Shown here: positions 1 through 9,208 of the stretch, in pieces
Position numbering within the stretch: position 1 is the stretch's first letter
Layout: every line of letters begins with the position of its first letter
Assembly: GCF_003611695.1 (NCBI RefSeq)
Contig: NZ_RAWE01000029.1
Location: 1-64,000 of the forward strand
Direction: 5' to 3'
Length of the DNA: 64,000 nucleotides
Source of the DNA: Corallococcus carmarthensis
Lineage (GTDB): Bacteria; Myxococcota; Myxococcia; Myxococcales; Myxococcaceae
Position numbers and translations under genes: made by a program
The notes under the pieces: generated by a model
Databases searched by the model: none
What the model was told of the DNA's origin: nothing
Seen by the model: only the letters and a program-made list of their open reading frames with translations

Positions 1-18
1 GGGCTTGCGGGGTGTCAT
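1..18 (-). CDS. Start of a minus-strand gene running off the left edge
   Basis: An ATG on the minus strand at 16-18 is preceded by an AAAGGA ribosome-binding site, and the reading frame continues out of the window. The leader upstream of it (about 41-70) is a near copy of the leader upstream of the next gene (about 409-438), so the two genes may be tandem relatives. Only five codons are visible and no function can be given. Confidence 0.35.
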
Positions 19-89
19 TGTCTAGTCCTTTCGTGCGCCTTGGGCGGCGCGCGTGAGGCATGTGCGCTCTGTTTTTCGTGTATGACAAG

Positions 90-386
90 TCATTGTGCGC
101 TGGGGTTTTGTAGATGCGCGAAGCACTCCAGGTCGATGGCGCGCGGGTCGAGATGCACGAAGGAGGTGGTTCCGTCCGGGTGAATGGGGGCCGCGTCGAT
201 GCAGTCCTCGGCCGTGACACCCCCGAGGCGCGCCAGCTTTTCGTTGTCATTCACGTAGTAGTCATCTGCGTCCGGGTTGGCGTCGGAGCGGAGGCTACCG
301 CGCAACACCGCGAAGATGCGGACCCTCTGCCCCCGGAGACCGGGGATTTCGTTGCCGAGGTAGGTGGTGTCGGTGCCGATAAACAT
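90..386 (-). CDS. Small phage protein, unknown function
   Basis: 98 residues beginning MFIGTDTTYLG. The ATG at 384-386 is chosen because GGGAG lies just upstream; the open frame extends further but with low-complexity sequence. It is acidic, with no recognised motif, signal peptide or membrane segment. It lies downstream of the tail fibre gene at the promoter-distal end of the virion operon, so a fibre accessory or fibre-assembly role is possible but not shown. Confidence 0.6.
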   Translation of the reverse strand: MFIGTDTTYLGNEIPGLRGQRVRIFAVLRGSLRSDANPDADDYYVNDNEKLARLGGVTAEDCIDAAPIHPDGTTSFVHLDPRAIDLECFAHLQNPSAQ

Positions 387-523
387 GCGTGTCTCCCTGG
401 CGCGCGGTGGGCAGCGCGTGAAGGCATACACGCTCTGCCTTGGGGGCATAGCAAGTCGAGGAACGAGGGATTCGCGACGTCCCGGGGCATCGCGGCGCGG
501 GGGGGGGTGCTGACAGTGTATGT

Positions 524-961
524 CTACTGACTGGACTCTTCAGGGGTGCGGGGCTGCTCGTCGGCGAGCACCGCGATTCGGAGGCCCTGCGGGAACCAGC
601 GCTCGCGAGCCTCCTGTGACAGGGGATGCGTCACCACCTGTGGGGCGCTTCCACCCTTCGGCTTGAGTGCCCTGTGTAGGCGCCCGCGCTGGACGAGCTC
701 TGCATGGAGATGGCCGACGAGGAGTCGGTGCAGGTGGCCGAAGCTGCCAGGCGCTGGATGCTCCGGCTCTCCTTCGGCCGCGCGAATGAGGAACTCGGAG
801 GAGCGGCAAGAAGCGCACGGAGGAAGTTGGACGAGGCCGTCGTCCACGTTCTCACGGCGGGCGACGCCTACCTCCAGGGAGTCGAGTGCGGAGCGGTTGG
901 TGCTGTCACACCGCGCACAGCGCTGCAGGACGTGCGTCTCGGCGATTTCGAGGAGGGCCAT
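524..961 (-). CDS. Zinc-ribbon-like small phage protein
   Basis: 145 residues beginning MALLEIAETH. Two CxxC pairs near the N-terminus (RCARCDS and PCASCRSSEF) are spaced as in a zinc ribbon. The start is set by a GAGGACT ribosome-binding site 8 bases after the stop of the tail-fibre gene. The rest is Leu/His/Arg-rich without a recognised domain. It may act in fibre assembly, but this rests only on position. Confidence 0.6.
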   Translation of the reverse strand: MALLEIAETHVLQRCARCDSTNRSALDSLEVGVARRENVDDGLVQLPPCASCRSSEFLIRAAEGEPEHPAPGSFGHLHRLLVGHLHAELVQRGRLHRALKPKGGSAPQVVTHPLSQEARERWFPQGLRIAVLADEQPRTPEESSQ

Positions 962-968
962 GGAGTCC

Positions 969-2882
969 TCAAGCGATGGCGATGTACGCGCCGAACCAGT
1001 ACGTGGCCCCAAGCGCGGGGATGGTTTGGTGGCTGTAGAAGGCGAAGCCGTCCCGGTCCGGCACCATGACGGTGGGGTTGCCGGCGAAGCTGCCGCTGGT
1101 GGCGTAGGGGGTGAAGGTGAGGGAGGAGGGCGCTGTGGGAAAGCGACTTCGAAACGTCACGGAGCCGCCGCCAGGAAGCAGGTCATGCGCCGCGGTGTCG
1201 CTGTTGCAGTACTCCATGCCGAAGCGGCCCTCCTCGCGCAGGCCGCTGCCCGTCAACTCGAAGGCGGAGTTGTTGGAGGCAGTGCCCATGGACAGCCTCC
1301 AGGTGCGCGTCCACGTGGTGAAGGTGGCGGCCATGCTGTTGTCGTGGAGGAACTCGGCTTCATTGCGCGAGAGGCGGAAGCCCCCAGCGGAGAGGGCGGT
1401 GTCGTCCCGGGCCCAGGCACTGCCATTCCAGTCGGCATTCAACACGAACCACACGGAGGCATTGTCGGCGAAGAGGCGCAGCCTGCAGGCCGAGCTACCG
1501 GCACCTCGGGAGTCGAAGAGAAGGACGCGACCGGCGCCCAGGACGGGCTGGACGATGGCCTTGTGCTGGCCCGCCGCCGCCTCGTTGCCGCGGAAGTGCC
1601 CGCCGCTGAAGGCAGTGAGGGCTTCGGCGAGGGCCGCCTCGACGGTGCCTGCCGTGAGGAGGTTGCCCGTGTCCGCGACGGAGACAGCGGAGGCCGCGTG
1701 AACCCCAGCCCCCTGGGTGACGTGCCCGTTGAGGATGCCCAGCAGCGCGGCCAACTGCTGCTGCAGGCTGCTGGCAGGAAGGGCATGGGGCGTCCCGGCC
1801 AGCGCGTCTCCTCCGACGCGAGACGCCCCCGGGCTTCCGGCCGTCGTCTCGCCGAGGCGGGTGACGACCTCCTGGAGTTGGGCCTGCACGCTGGTGGCAC
1901 TGACGTAGCCATGCGGCGAGGCGCCGATGGCGCTGGCATGGTGGGCCCCGGTGGCCGCGCCTTGGTGGGCGTTGAGGAAGCCCAGCAACGAGGAGAGCTG
2001 CGTGTCCACGGTGCCCGCCGGTAGGAGGTTGGGTGTGCCGGGCACCGCGTCCGCGCCGACACGGGAGGCGCCTGGGGCGCCTGCGACGGCGGTGGAGAGC
2101 TTGTCGACGACTTCGTCCACGGCCTCCTGCACGGTGGTGGAGGTGATGAAGCCGTGGGGCGCGTAGTCCACGGCATCGGCCCGGTGTCGCCGGGCGGCGC
2201 CGGAGAAGTGGCCGGCCAGCTCGGCGTCTACCTCGTCCAGCGTCGCCTGCACCGTGTCCGCGCTGGGGCTCAGGACGTCCCAGGTGCCACTCTCCACGGC
2301 CACGGAGGTGCCCCGGGCGAAGATGAAGGCCTGCCGGCGGGAGGTGTCCAAGTCCGCGGCGAGAATCTGCGTCTGCCCCGGGCGGCGCCGGACGTCACAC
2401 AACAGCAGCTCGTCGGGCTGGATGGCGGGCTTGGGCGCCTGGCCGACGGGGCCCTCCGGGGCCTGGCGCACCACCAGCTCGAAGGCCTCGTCGCGGCGGA
2501 AGTACACCTGCTGGGAGTTGCCGTCCGTGCGTGGCTCGGACAGCAGTCGGGTGAAGCGCAGGAAGATGCCCACCCACCGCTCGCTGCCCGAGGTGGAGAC
2601 GTCGGTGGGGATGCCGGAGACGTCCACCGCACAGTCCACTGTCTGCCCGGTGCCGAAGAAGATGCGCTGCCCGAGGTTGTCGTAGGCTCGGCCCGGGGCC
2701 GTCAGGTCGACAGAGAGGTTGGGCACGGGCGCGTGCGGCGCGGGCACCGCCCCGGAGATGACGCCGTGGACGCCCAAGTCAGAGGCGAGGTTTCGGTCCG
2801 CCTGCTCCGACTGCGCGAAAGCCAAATCCAACTCGGCCTCCGTCACGCGCTGCCTGAAGAAAAAATCCAGCCGGTTGCTCAT
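969..2882 (-). CDS. Tail fibre / receptor-binding protein
   Basis: 637 residues. The N-terminal about 200 residues look like a particle-attachment domain. Residues about 215-400 hold imperfect repeats of the form LPAGTVDTQLSSLLG, HHASAIGASPHGY and ASRVGADAVPGTP, which is typical of trimeric fibre shafts. The C-terminal third is probably a receptor-binding head, ending in aromatic-rich sequence (TIPALGATYWFGAYIAIA). The ATG is preceded by GGAGGG and by a copy of the recurrent phage promoter-like motif, so it is probably the first gene of its own late transcript. Host receptor unknown. Confidence 0.75.
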   Translation of the reverse strand: MSNRLDFFFRQRVTEAELDLAFAQSEQADRNLASDLGVHGVISGAVPAPHAPVPNLSVDLTAPGRAYDNLGQRIFFGTGQTVDCAVDVSGIPTDVSTSGSERWVGIFLRFTRLLSEPRTDGNSQQVYFRRDEAFELVVRQAPEGPVGQAPKPAIQPDELLLCDVRRRPGQTQILAADLDTSRRQAFIFARGTSVAVESGTWDVLSPSADTVQATLDEVDAELAGHFSGAARRHRADAVDYAPHGFITSTTVQEAVDEVVDKLSTAVAGAPGASRVGADAVPGTPNLLPAGTVDTQLSSLLGFLNAHQGAATGAHHASAIGASPHGYVSATSVQAQLQEVVTRLGETTAGSPGASRVGGDALAGTPHALPASSLQQQLAALLGILNGHVTQGAGVHAASAVSVADTGNLLTAGTVEAALAEALTAFSGGHFRGNEAAAGQHKAIVQPVLGAGRVLLFDSRGAGSSACRLRLFADNASVWFVLNADWNGSAWARDDTALSAGGFRLSRNEAEFLHDNSMAATFTTWTRTWRLSMGTASNNSAFELTGSGLREEGRFGMEYCNSDTAAHDLLPGGGSVTFRSRFPTAPSSLTFTPYATSGSFAGNPTVMVPDRDGFAFYSHQTIPALGATYWFGAYIAIA

Positions 2883-2901
2883 GCCTGTGCCCTCCAGAGG
2901 A

Positions 2902-2937
2902 AGGCAAAGGCAGGGCGCGAGAAATCGGGGACATGCC
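2902..2937 (-). promoter_or_regulatory. Phage late promoter-like motif, copy A
   Basis: On the minus strand GTCCCC, 17 bases, then CTTTG (boxes at 2927-2932 and 2905-2909), ending 22 bases before the fibre start codon. The same two boxes recur before several other minus-strand genes. The 17-base spacing resembles a -35/-10 pair. Confidence 0.65.
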
Positions 2938-2946
2938 GTAGGGCAT

Positions 2947-4284
2947 TCAGTGCAGCGTCGTCGTCTCGCCCAGTTCGCTGAGTCCCAGCTCCCAGTGCTC
3001 CGGGAGAATGGGCGGCAGGGGCTCCACCAGGTCCACGAAGTGGGTGTGTGCGGGCTTGAGGTACTCGATGAGGGTGCGCAGGCGCTGGCGCTCCGCGGGC
3101 GAGAGGAGACGCTCCACCTCGACGTTGAAGGCGTAGCGGGCGAAGCGCTCCGAGGGGCCCAGCACCCAGTCCACGCCCAACTCGGACTCGCCCAGCACGA
3201 GGGTGTCCGAGGCGAAGGGGGAGATGGCCCTCACCTCGATGCCGAGGAAGAAGCGAATGGCGTTGCGCAGGCCCAGTGCGGTGCCCTTCTGCTTGTACAT
3301 GTCCACGAGGATGGCGCCCAGGCGGCGCCGGGCGAGGCCGTCCAAATCGAAGGCGAAGGGGTTGCCCAAGTCCTGGAGGATAGCGTCCAGGAAGGCCTCC
3401 GGCGCGCGCTCCAGGTCAAAGACGTCGGGGAAGGCGTCCAAGTCGGCGAGGAGCAGGTCCGTCACCTCCTGGAGGCAGGAGATGAAGCGGCGCAGGTCGC
3501 CCGTCACGTCGTCCCGGCGGTTGTGGCGGGGCAGCATGTCCCAGAGCTGGAAGTGCCGGGAGGGCGGCCGGGCTGGCCGGAAGCCAGGAAAAGTGGCGCG
3601 GTGGTAGGGGGCGAGCACCGGGTTGCCGTGTGCGTCCGTCACGCCCTCTACTCGCACTTCGTACACCACGTCCGGCGTCAGCTCCGTGTCGAGGACGAGG
3701 TGGACGAGGGGGCCGTCCGCCGCAGCCTCGAGGGATGCGACTGGGACTGCGGGCGCACCGCGAGGCGTGAAGGTGAAGCGCGCCGAGGGCGGCACCCGGA
3801 CGGACTCGTCGAAGGCGAGGCGCACGGACTTCGGCGCCAGGGCCTGGGCGCCCACGAGACGGGGGGCCGTCCTGTCCTCCACAGTGAAGGTGTACGTCTC
3901 GTCGAGGAGGTGCGCGGCGCCTGCCGTGGCCGAGACGACGCGCACGGAGACGGGGGCCTGGCTGGCCAGCGGCACCGCCGGGTGCAGCACCACGCGCAAG
4001 GTGTCCGCCGACTGCGTCACCTCCGCCAGAGGCCCCGCGAAGGCGGGTGTCACCTCTGCGCTGGCGCCGCCCTCGAATGCGAGGACTCCACCCACCCAGA
4101 CGCGTGTGGCCGCCCGGGCGATGCCGTCCACGCCGACGTCCACCAGCTCCAGTTCCAGCACGGAGTCGACGGAGACGTCCTCCTCCCCTGGGCCCGGAGC
4201 GCGGTTGAGGAGAAGGGTGCGGCGCGTCTCGGCGAAGAGGGAGACGGTGTCGACGTAGAGGGTGGGCAGCTCAACCGTGGCCAT
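2947..4284 (-). CDS. Phage tail protein, gpI / TIGR02242-like, with beta-rich N-terminus
   Basis: 445 residues. Residues about 1-245 are beta-rich and look like immunoglobulin/fibronectin-type modules (for example [20 protein letters not shown]). The C-terminal about 180 residues match the tail protein I type found at baseplate edges, with [19 protein letters not shown], then an aspartate-rich helix pair and [18 protein letters not shown]. gpI-type proteins connect the baseplate wedge to tail fibres. It lies between baseplate J and the fibre gene, as in P2-like clusters. Start is ATG with AGGAAG upstream. Confidence 0.75.
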   Translation of the reverse strand: MATVELPTLYVDTVSLFAETRRTLLLNRAPGPGEEDVSVDSVLELELVDVGVDGIARAATRVWVGGVLAFEGGASAEVTPAFAGPLAEVTQSADTLRVVLHPAVPLASQAPVSVRVVSATAGAAHLLDETYTFTVEDRTAPRLVGAQALAPKSVRLAFDESVRVPPSARFTFTPRGAPAVPVASLEAAADGPLVHLVLDTELTPDVVYEVRVEGVTDAHGNPVLAPYHRATFPGFRPARPPSRHFQLWDMLPRHNRRDDVTGDLRRFISCLQEVTDLLLADLDAFPDVFDLERAPEAFLDAILQDLGNPFAFDLDGLARRRLGAILVDMYKQKGTALGLRNAIRFFLGIEVRAISPFASDTLVLGESELGVDWVLGPSERFARYAFNVEVERLLSPAERQRLRTLIEYLKPAHTHFVDLVEPLPPILPEHWELGLSELGETTTLH

Positions 4285-4293
4285 GGGGCTTCC

Positions 4294-4689
4294 TCACTGG
4301 GAGACGAGCTCCAGGCGGACGCCCACCGTGTGGACACCGGAGAGCTTCGAGACGTTGGCGGCCAGGTCCGCGACGAGGCGCTCGCGGCCGGGGCGCCCGA
4401 GGCAGCGGGCGTACTTCACCCCGCCCACGACGAGGGACGCTTCCCAGGCCAGGCCCGCGGGGGCGCCTGAAGGCACACGGAGGCGCAAGGCGGCGCGGAA
4501 CAGGTCCACGCCGGTGACGTCCACGGCTTGCGTCACCTCGGCGAAGTCCCCAGGGGCCAACTCGAATCGGCGCCCGGGCTCCTCGTCGCCGAGGACGAGG
4601 AGGTACTCGCCCGAGGCGGGCGTGCCCCGCTGGGGCCGGATGCGTCCCTGGCCCAGGCCGAGGCGGCTGGTAAAGGCGGTGAGGGCCAT
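4294..4689 (-). CDS. Small virion-associated protein, unknown
   Basis: 131 residues from the ATG (MALTAFTSRLG). A GTG three codons upstream, overlapping the previous stop as GTGA, is an alternative start. The MAL- start matches the neighbouring tail genes. The sequence is beta-rich with no recognised domain. It sits in a tightly packed run of four genes between gpJ and gpI-like proteins, so a baseplate or fibre-network part is likely. Confidence 0.55.
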   Translation of the reverse strand: MALTAFTSRLGLGQGRIRPQRGTPASGEYLLVLGDEEPGRRFELAPGDFAEVTQAVDVTGVDLFRAALRLRVPSGAPAGLAWEASLVVGGVKYARCLGRPGRERLVADLAANVSKLSGVHTVGVRLELVSQ

Positions 4690-4694
4690 GGGCG

Positions 4695-5390
4695 TCACAC
4701 CTGCCGGGACAGATCGAGCGAGTCGAAGTAAGCCCGGCGGGTGACGTCCCGCACGGCGAAGCCGAAGCCGCCACGGCCCGAGGTGAGGGGCTGGCTGCCG
4801 GAGTTGATGCCGAGGGCGTCGTCGATGAAATCGGCCATGCCCGGCACGGGCTGCCAGTCGGGAGGCGTACCGAGCGGGTGCGCGGCCAAGTCGCTGTGGA
4901 AGGCCTTGAGGACGACGTCGCCGTTGGCGTTGACGATGACGTCCAGCCGCAGGTGCAGCCAGGTGCCCTGCGAGAAGCTGGCCGAGGACTTCAGGAGGAC
5001 GCCGGGGCCGTCCGCGTCAGGCAGGCCCGTGGCCACCGCGCCCTTGCGCAGCACCACCCGGTGCGGCTCGTCGTCGGAGAGGCCCAGGAGGTAGGCGGAG
5101 TCGTTGACGGAGGTGCCCTGGCCGCACAGGAAGAGGAAGGGCGAGAAGCCGGTGGGACCGCCACCGGTTCCGCGCTGGAGGCAGCCGCGGATGCTGCCTC
5201 CCTTGGCCATGGGGGCGAAATCGGGGAGGTTGGCGAAGAGACCCACTGCGCCCTGCGCGGCGGTGAGGGAGTTGAAGGCGAAGAGGAAGTTGCCACCGCC
5301 CGGGGGACGGGCAATGCCCGCCGTCACGCCCCTGTCCACGGTGGCGATGTCCAGTCCGCCGTTGAGGTAAGTCCAGTCTGCGAGTGCCAT
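4695..5390 (-). CDS. Putative tail protein with concanavalin/LamG-like fold
   Basis: 231 residues. The pattern of short beta strands (FLFAFNSLTAAQGAVGLF, PHRVVLRKG, WLHLRLDVIVNANGDVVLKA, RGGFGFAVRD, ending RAYFDSLDL) resembles jelly-roll LamG/concanavalin domains that bind surface carbohydrate. It lies between two other accessory tail genes. A role in cell-surface recognition is inferred from fold impression and position only. Confidence 0.55.
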   Translation of the reverse strand: MALADWTYLNGGLDIATVDRGVTAGIARPPGGGNFLFAFNSLTAAQGAVGLFANLPDFAPMAKGGSIRGCLQRGTGGGPTGFSPFLFLCGQGTSVNDSAYLLGLSDDEPHRVVLRKGAVATGLPDADGPGVLLKSSASFSQGTWLHLRLDVIVNANGDVVLKAFHSDLAAHPLGTPPDWQPVPGMADFIDDALGINSGSQPLTSGRGGFGFAVRDVTRRAYFDSLDLSRQV

Positions 5391-5397
5391 GGTGTCC

Positions 5398-5928
5398 TCA
5401 TTGCGTGGCGGCCAGAGGCCACCCGGTGTCGAAGTCCTCGGTGGGCTGCGTGGTGCTGAAGAGGGCCTCGCGCGCCGTCACGTCTTCCCAGCGCCAGGCG
5501 TAGGTCTCGTTGGTGTGCCAGCGCTGCCCGAAGTCCTCCTGCGGTGAGTTGCTGAAGAGGCCCGCCAGGGAGGTGACGTCCGTCCAGTCCTTGAGGAAGA
5601 GCCCTTGGCCCCACGTCTCGACGGCCTGCCCCTCGAAGCGGTGCGGGACGAGTTGCGCGGGCGGCAGCTCGAAGAGGAAGCCGTCGTTGTCCCAACCTCG
5701 GGAGAAGGCCTCGAAGCCCTCGCGCTGGCCGGAGAAGAAGGCAAGGGCAACAGCGCCGTCGGAGAGAGAGGCACGCCACGTGTACCAGCGCTCGAAGTCC
5801 TCGCAGGACTCCTCCAGCACACCGAAGCCCGCCAGGGCTTCGAGGCGAGCCACCGCCGTCAGTGTCCAGTGGGCAGCCTCGCCGGGCCGTCCGCCCGCGT
5901 CCTCGAAGCTGGGGTTGAGGAGGGCCAT
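5398..5928 (-). CDS. Tail protein with repeated E-x-F-x-x-x-W modules
   Basis: 176 residues. It opens with [11 protein letters not shown], an entry seen in carbohydrate-binding modules. Short modules then follow: [51 protein letters not shown] and a final EDFDTGW. The modules are spaced about 25-35 residues apart and are very rich in Trp, Phe and acidic residues. The gene is tightly packed behind gpJ. Each module may be a small beta unit; function unknown. Confidence 0.6.
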   Translation of the reverse strand: MALLNPSFEDAGGRPGEAAHWTLTAVARLEALAGFGVLEESCEDFERWYTWRASLSDGAVALAFFSGQREGFEAFSRGWDNDGFLFELPPAQLVPHRFEGQAVETWGQGLFLKDWTDVTSLAGLFSNSPQEDFGQRWHTNETYAWRWEDVTAREALFSTTQPTEDFDTGWPLAATQ

Positions 5929-5929
5929 G

Positions 5930-7441
5930 TCAGAGGAGCCCTCCGGTGTCCCCGTCCTGCAGGGTGACGCTGCCCAGCACCGACAGCTCCCGCACCGTCA
6001 GCTTCACGTCCGCCGGCAGGCCGTTCAGCGTCAGGTCCATGCGTGAGTCGCCCATCTTCCGCACTCCAGGCACATCGCGGATGACGTTGAAGACGTCCGA
6101 CCAGGCCACCTCGCCGGCCGGGAAGCCCTGGGCGTCCTTGAGGTTGAATCCAAAGTCGATGCGCGGGTTGGGTGTGCCGTCAGGCTCGCTGACGCGGAAG
6201 TGGGCAGCCAGCGCCTGGCGGACGCGCGCGGCGACGTCCTGGGCTGAGGCGCCCTGGCGCAGGAAGAGGCGCGCGGAGATGTCCACGCGCCGGTACACCG
6301 GCTCCTGGACGGCCACCTGGAAGGTGAGGGTGCAGGGGTAGACTTCCGTCACCTGCCGCAGCACCTGGGCCTTGAGGGCGGGCGTGGGGACTCCGCCGCC
6401 CTGGGGCACCACGTAGAGGATGCCGGCATTCTCGGCGATGGTGGCGTCCTCGTTGGACGTCAGCATCAGGGCGCGCGCTACTCCGGGGAGGCGCCGGGCG
6501 TTGATTTCGAAGTCCTCGCGGGAGACGGTGCGCGTCAGGGCCCGGAGACTCTCGGGGGCGAGCAGCTTCGCGGAGGCCACCGTCTGCCTGTCCGCGCCGC
6601 CGGAGGCAGGGGCGGCGTTGCTGACGGACACCTGCACCGCGTGGCCGTGGGCGTCCCGGAAGCTGCCCTCCACGACGACGAGGCGCCCCGCGTCTACGTT
6701 GCCGGCCGCGCCGCCACCCGTCCTGTACACCACCGCCACGGTGCCAACGGGCGGCAGGCCGTTGACGCCGTTGCCGAAGCGGACGGTGGCCTTGTCCCCC
6801 TGGTCCACACTGACGAGGAAGTGGGCGTCGGAGGCGCGGGAGTTGAGGAAGGTGTCCACCTCGCTGAATGCACCCTGGGCAGTGGACACGAGGGCGGTGC
6901 CATCGAGGTAGGGCGCGAAGTCCAGGTGCGCCTCGAAGTCGGCGAGGCCGCGCGCGTCGAAGAGCTGGGTATGCGCCTTCGAGTGCTCCACGACGGCGAG
7001 GACGCGCGGTGGGTTGGCGCCGGCCGGAAGGGTGACGGACGAGAGGAGCTGGAAGCGGACGGCCTCCGTCACCTCCTGGGTGCGGACGACGGTGCCGGTG
7101 GGGAAGGTGACAGGGGCGGCGGGAGGCTGGGCCAGGCGCAGCTCCACTTCGGCTGTGGCCGCCTGCGCGCCGTGAAGCCGGTAGCCCAGCATGCGCGCCA
7201 GGGCGATGACGTTACGGCGCTGAGTGGCCGTGGAGAGGCGTGATTCGCGGGCGAGGTTGTCCTGGTAGAAGCCGAGGACGTCGCCGAGAAAGGCGTGCAT
7301 CTCCAGCAGGACGTTGCCGAAGCTGGCGACGTCGAAGTCGCTCCAGTCCGGGAAGACGCTCTTCGTCAGCGCCACGAGGCGCGCGCGCAGGGCGTCGAAG
7401 TCGCGGTGGGTGTAGTCGGTGGACGCAGGAAGAAGTGGCAC
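5930..7441 (-). CDS. Baseplate wedge protein, gpJ-like
   Basis: 503 residues from the GTG at 7439-7441, which follows GGAGG. The longer open frame upstream covers the promoter-like motif and is unlikely to be translated. Typical baseplate J features are an N-terminal helical part ([20 protein letters not shown]), then a central region with [20 protein letters not shown] and [20 protein letters not shown]. gpJ builds the baseplate wedge with gpW/gp25 and gpI. A promoter-like motif copy lies 25 bases upstream. Confidence 0.85.
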   Translation of the reverse strand: MPLLPASTDYTHRDFDALRARLVALTKSVFPDWSDFDVASFGNVLLEMHAFLGDVLGFYQDNLARESRLSTATQRRNVIALARMLGYRLHGAQAATAEVELRLAQPPAAPVTFPTGTVVRTQEVTEAVRFQLLSSVTLPAGANPPRVLAVVEHSKAHTQLFDARGLADFEAHLDFAPYLDGTALVSTAQGAFSEVDTFLNSRASDAHFLVSVDQGDKATVRFGNGVNGLPPVGTVAVVYRTGGGAAGNVDAGRLVVVEGSFRDAHGHAVQVSVSNAAPASGGADRQTVASAKLLAPESLRALTRTVSREDFEINARRLPGVARALMLTSNEDATIAENAGILYVVPQGGGVPTPALKAQVLRQVTEVYPCTLTFQVAVQEPVYRRVDISARLFLRQGASAQDVAARVRQALAAHFRVSEPDGTPNPRIDFGFNLKDAQGFPAGEVAWSDVFNVIRDVPGVRKMGDSRMDLTLNGLPADVKLTVRELSVLGSVTLQDGDTGGLL

Positions 7442-7462
7442 GTCGGCGAAGGCCTCCACCAG

Positions 7463-7498
7463 GAGACAAAGACCTTCGGCCCACTTCTTCAGGGGACA
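7463..7498 (-). promoter_or_regulatory. Phage late promoter-like motif, copy B (20-base spacer)
   Basis: On the minus strand GTCCCC (7492-7497), 20 bases, CTTTG (7467-7471), followed by TCTCC, a ribosome-binding site and the gpJ start. The spacer is 3 bases longer than in copies A, C, D, E and G, so this copy is less certain. Confidence 0.45.
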
Positions 7499-7772
7499 CT
7501 GGAGGCACTTCTCCTGGTGATTGCCGCCCAGTGCAGTACTGTTTTGGTGCGTGGCGGTGACTGCTGCGGGATAGGGCGCGCCGTGTAGCGCCGTTCGCGC
7601 GTGTCTCGCCGGGCACAACCTCAAATGGTAGTCCCTGCTGCGTAATGATATCAGATGCGCAGCACCGTGCCTATTGCACTTGAGTGCCGAGCCGGAGCGC
7701 TCCCAGACATAGATAGTACGAGGGTCGGCTCTATGTCGCTTGGTCGGGTTACAGCAATGGAGGAACTCCGAA

Positions 7773-8066
7773 ATGGCTCAGTGGCTCTACAACTCGTCGG
7801 GTCAACCGGTTGCATTCGTTAGTGGTGGAGACAAGGTGTTTTCACACAGCGGCCAGTTCATTGGTCGCCTGGATAAGGACGAAGTGTGGCATGGCGCCTA
7901 CAAAGGTGAGGTCGTCCAGGGCGACTTGTTTCTCTATAAGAATGGCAAGGGTTCAACGATGAGGGGTACCCCTGGCACCCCTGGCACCCCTGGCATACCA
8001 GGGAGGCCTGGGACGCGCGGGGCGCGCGGACTGCCATTCGGATATTCCGACGTCGACCTCGATTAA
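7773..8066 (+). CDS. Collagen-like Gly-X-Y repeat protein on the opposite strand
   Basis: 97 residues from ATG 7773 with TGGAGGAA upstream. Residues about 1-60 are beta-strand-like ([19 protein letters not shown] and [17 protein letters not shown]). They are followed by about eight Gly-X-Y triplets rich in Pro and Thr, and a short tail, [10 protein letters not shown]. The gene faces the surrounding tail operon, is AT-richer, and sits between gpJ and gp25, so it is probably acquired cargo. Gly-X-Y tracts occur in phage fibres and in secreted bacterial collagens; which applies here is unknown. Confidence 0.7.
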   Translation: MAQWLYNSSGQPVAFVSGGDKVFSHSGQFIGRLDKDEVWHGAYKGEVVQGDLFLYKNGKGSTMRGTPGTPGTPGIPGRPGTRGARGLPFGYSDVDLD

Positions 8067-8084
8067 AGATCGGTTCAGGTAAGT

Positions 8085-8129
8085 GGCAGTACTGCTGGAA
8101 CTAACTCTTCGGATGCCCAGTAGACTGCC
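8085..8129. terminator. Possible bidirectional hairpin between convergent genes
   Basis: GGCAGTACTGCTGG at 8085-8098 pairs imperfectly with CCAGTAGACTGCC at 8117-8129. It lies between the collagen-like gene (+) and the gp25 gene (-). There is no long U tract. Confidence 0.3.
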
Positions 8130-8134
8130 GCTGC

Positions 8135-8515
8135 TCAGCCAGGGAGGGGAACGTCGAAGTCCGCTGTCGTGTCACCCTCGCGTACTCGCACACAAAGCGT
8201 CAGCATGGCTGCATCCTGCTCGACGCGGACCTGCACGAACTGGACGCCAGGCAGCCAGCGAGCGAGGGCATCACGGACGTACACACGCGCCAGCTCCGCC
8301 AGCACGGTGTCGTTGCGCTGGTGGCGAAGGCGCGAGAGTCCGGCCCCGAAGCTGGTGCGCCAGGGCAGCTCGCCGGTGGAGTGGGGCGTGGCGCCTTCCG
8401 TCAGCAGCACCTGCCGCACCTTCGAGGCGAGCAGCTCGGCCCCGGTGCCGGAGGCGAAGTCGCGCTTCTTGTCTCTGCGGAAGGGGACAAGGAGATTCTG
8501 GAGCGCCCGACTCAT
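8135..8515 (-). CDS. Baseplate protein, gpW/gp25 family
   Basis: 126 residues from the ATG at 8513-8515 with GAGGAGG upstream. The central sequence (VRQVLLTEGATPHSTGELPW followed by SFGAGLSRLRHQ) matches the conserved core of GPW/gp25, the small baseplate wedge protein that also seeds the sheath. The C-terminus is the usual beta hairpin region ending in DFDVPLPG. It sits next to gpV/gpD, as in other contractile systems. Confidence 0.8.
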   Translation of the reverse strand: MSRALQNLLVPFRRDKKRDFASGTGAELLASKVRQVLLTEGATPHSTGELPWRTSFGAGLSRLRHQRNDTVLAELARVYVRDALARWLPGVQFVQVRVEQDAAMLTLCVRVREGDTTADFDVPLPG

Positions 8516-8525
8516 GACGTCCTCC

Positions 8526-9200
8526 TCACGGAATGGGGATGGCCGCGCGCACCTGCTGCAGCGCGCGGACGATGGCGTCGAGGGGCGCAGTGGCCTCTTC
8601 CAGGGCGCTCCCCTCGAGGCTGGAGAAGTCCGGCACCTGGGGGCCGCCCACCAGCCCCAGGAAGACGTTGAGGAGGGCCATGAGCTGGGAGAGGGCGGCC
8701 AGGGCCTTGCCGACGTTGGCGGCCTCCTGGGCGACGTTTGCCTCCGCGCAGCCGGCCACCGCGAGGAGGCCCGCGTCCCCAATCTGGGCGGCACGTTGCC
8801 GGGCCCGCGCCACACTCGAAAGGCGCAGCTGCAGGTGCAGGAGTTGACCACGGGCATGGCCCAACTCGCCCAGGACGATGTCGATGACGCCGACCACCGT
8901 GTACGGCACCGAGAGCTGGGGGACGAGACGGAGCAGCTTGGACACCTTCTCGGCCAGCTTCGGCAGTGCTGCTGCGATGGCCGTCGGATCCGGCGGAGGT
9001 CCCAGCGCGTCAGGTATCGCCTTCACGACGTCGACGAGGGCCAGCACCGCGCCGATGATGTCGAAGAGGGGCGTGAGCGGCGCGAGCGCTGGCTGGACGG
9101 CCTGCAGGAGCTGGTGGTGCTGTAGGGTGGCGCCGCCGGGCAGGGTGAGCGTGGGCGCTTCGGGAAGCGGGGGGATGTGGATGCAGATGGGCAGCGCCAT
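8526..9200 (-). CDS. Hydrophobic tail-operon protein, unknown
   Basis: 224 residues beginning MALPICIHIPPLPEAP, with GAGGAAG upstream. The N-terminus is Pro-rich. Two long Leu/Ala/Val-rich helical stretches follow (about 45-115 and 130-200). It lies between gpV and gp25, where contractile systems often carry a PAAR spike-tip or hub accessory. No PAAR motif is seen. The function is not recognised. Confidence 0.55.
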   Translation of the reverse strand: MALPICIHIPPLPEAPTLTLPGGATLQHHQLLQAVQPALAPLTPLFDIIGAVLALVDVVKAIPDALGPPPDPTAIAAALPKLAEKVSKLLRLVPQLSVPYTVVGVIDIVLGELGHARGQLLHLQLRLSSVARARQRAAQIGDAGLLAVAGCAEANVAQEAANVGKALAALSQLMALLNVFLGLVGGPQVPDFSSLEGSALEEATAPLDAIVRALQQVRAAIPIP

Positions 9201-9208
9201 GGGCTTCC

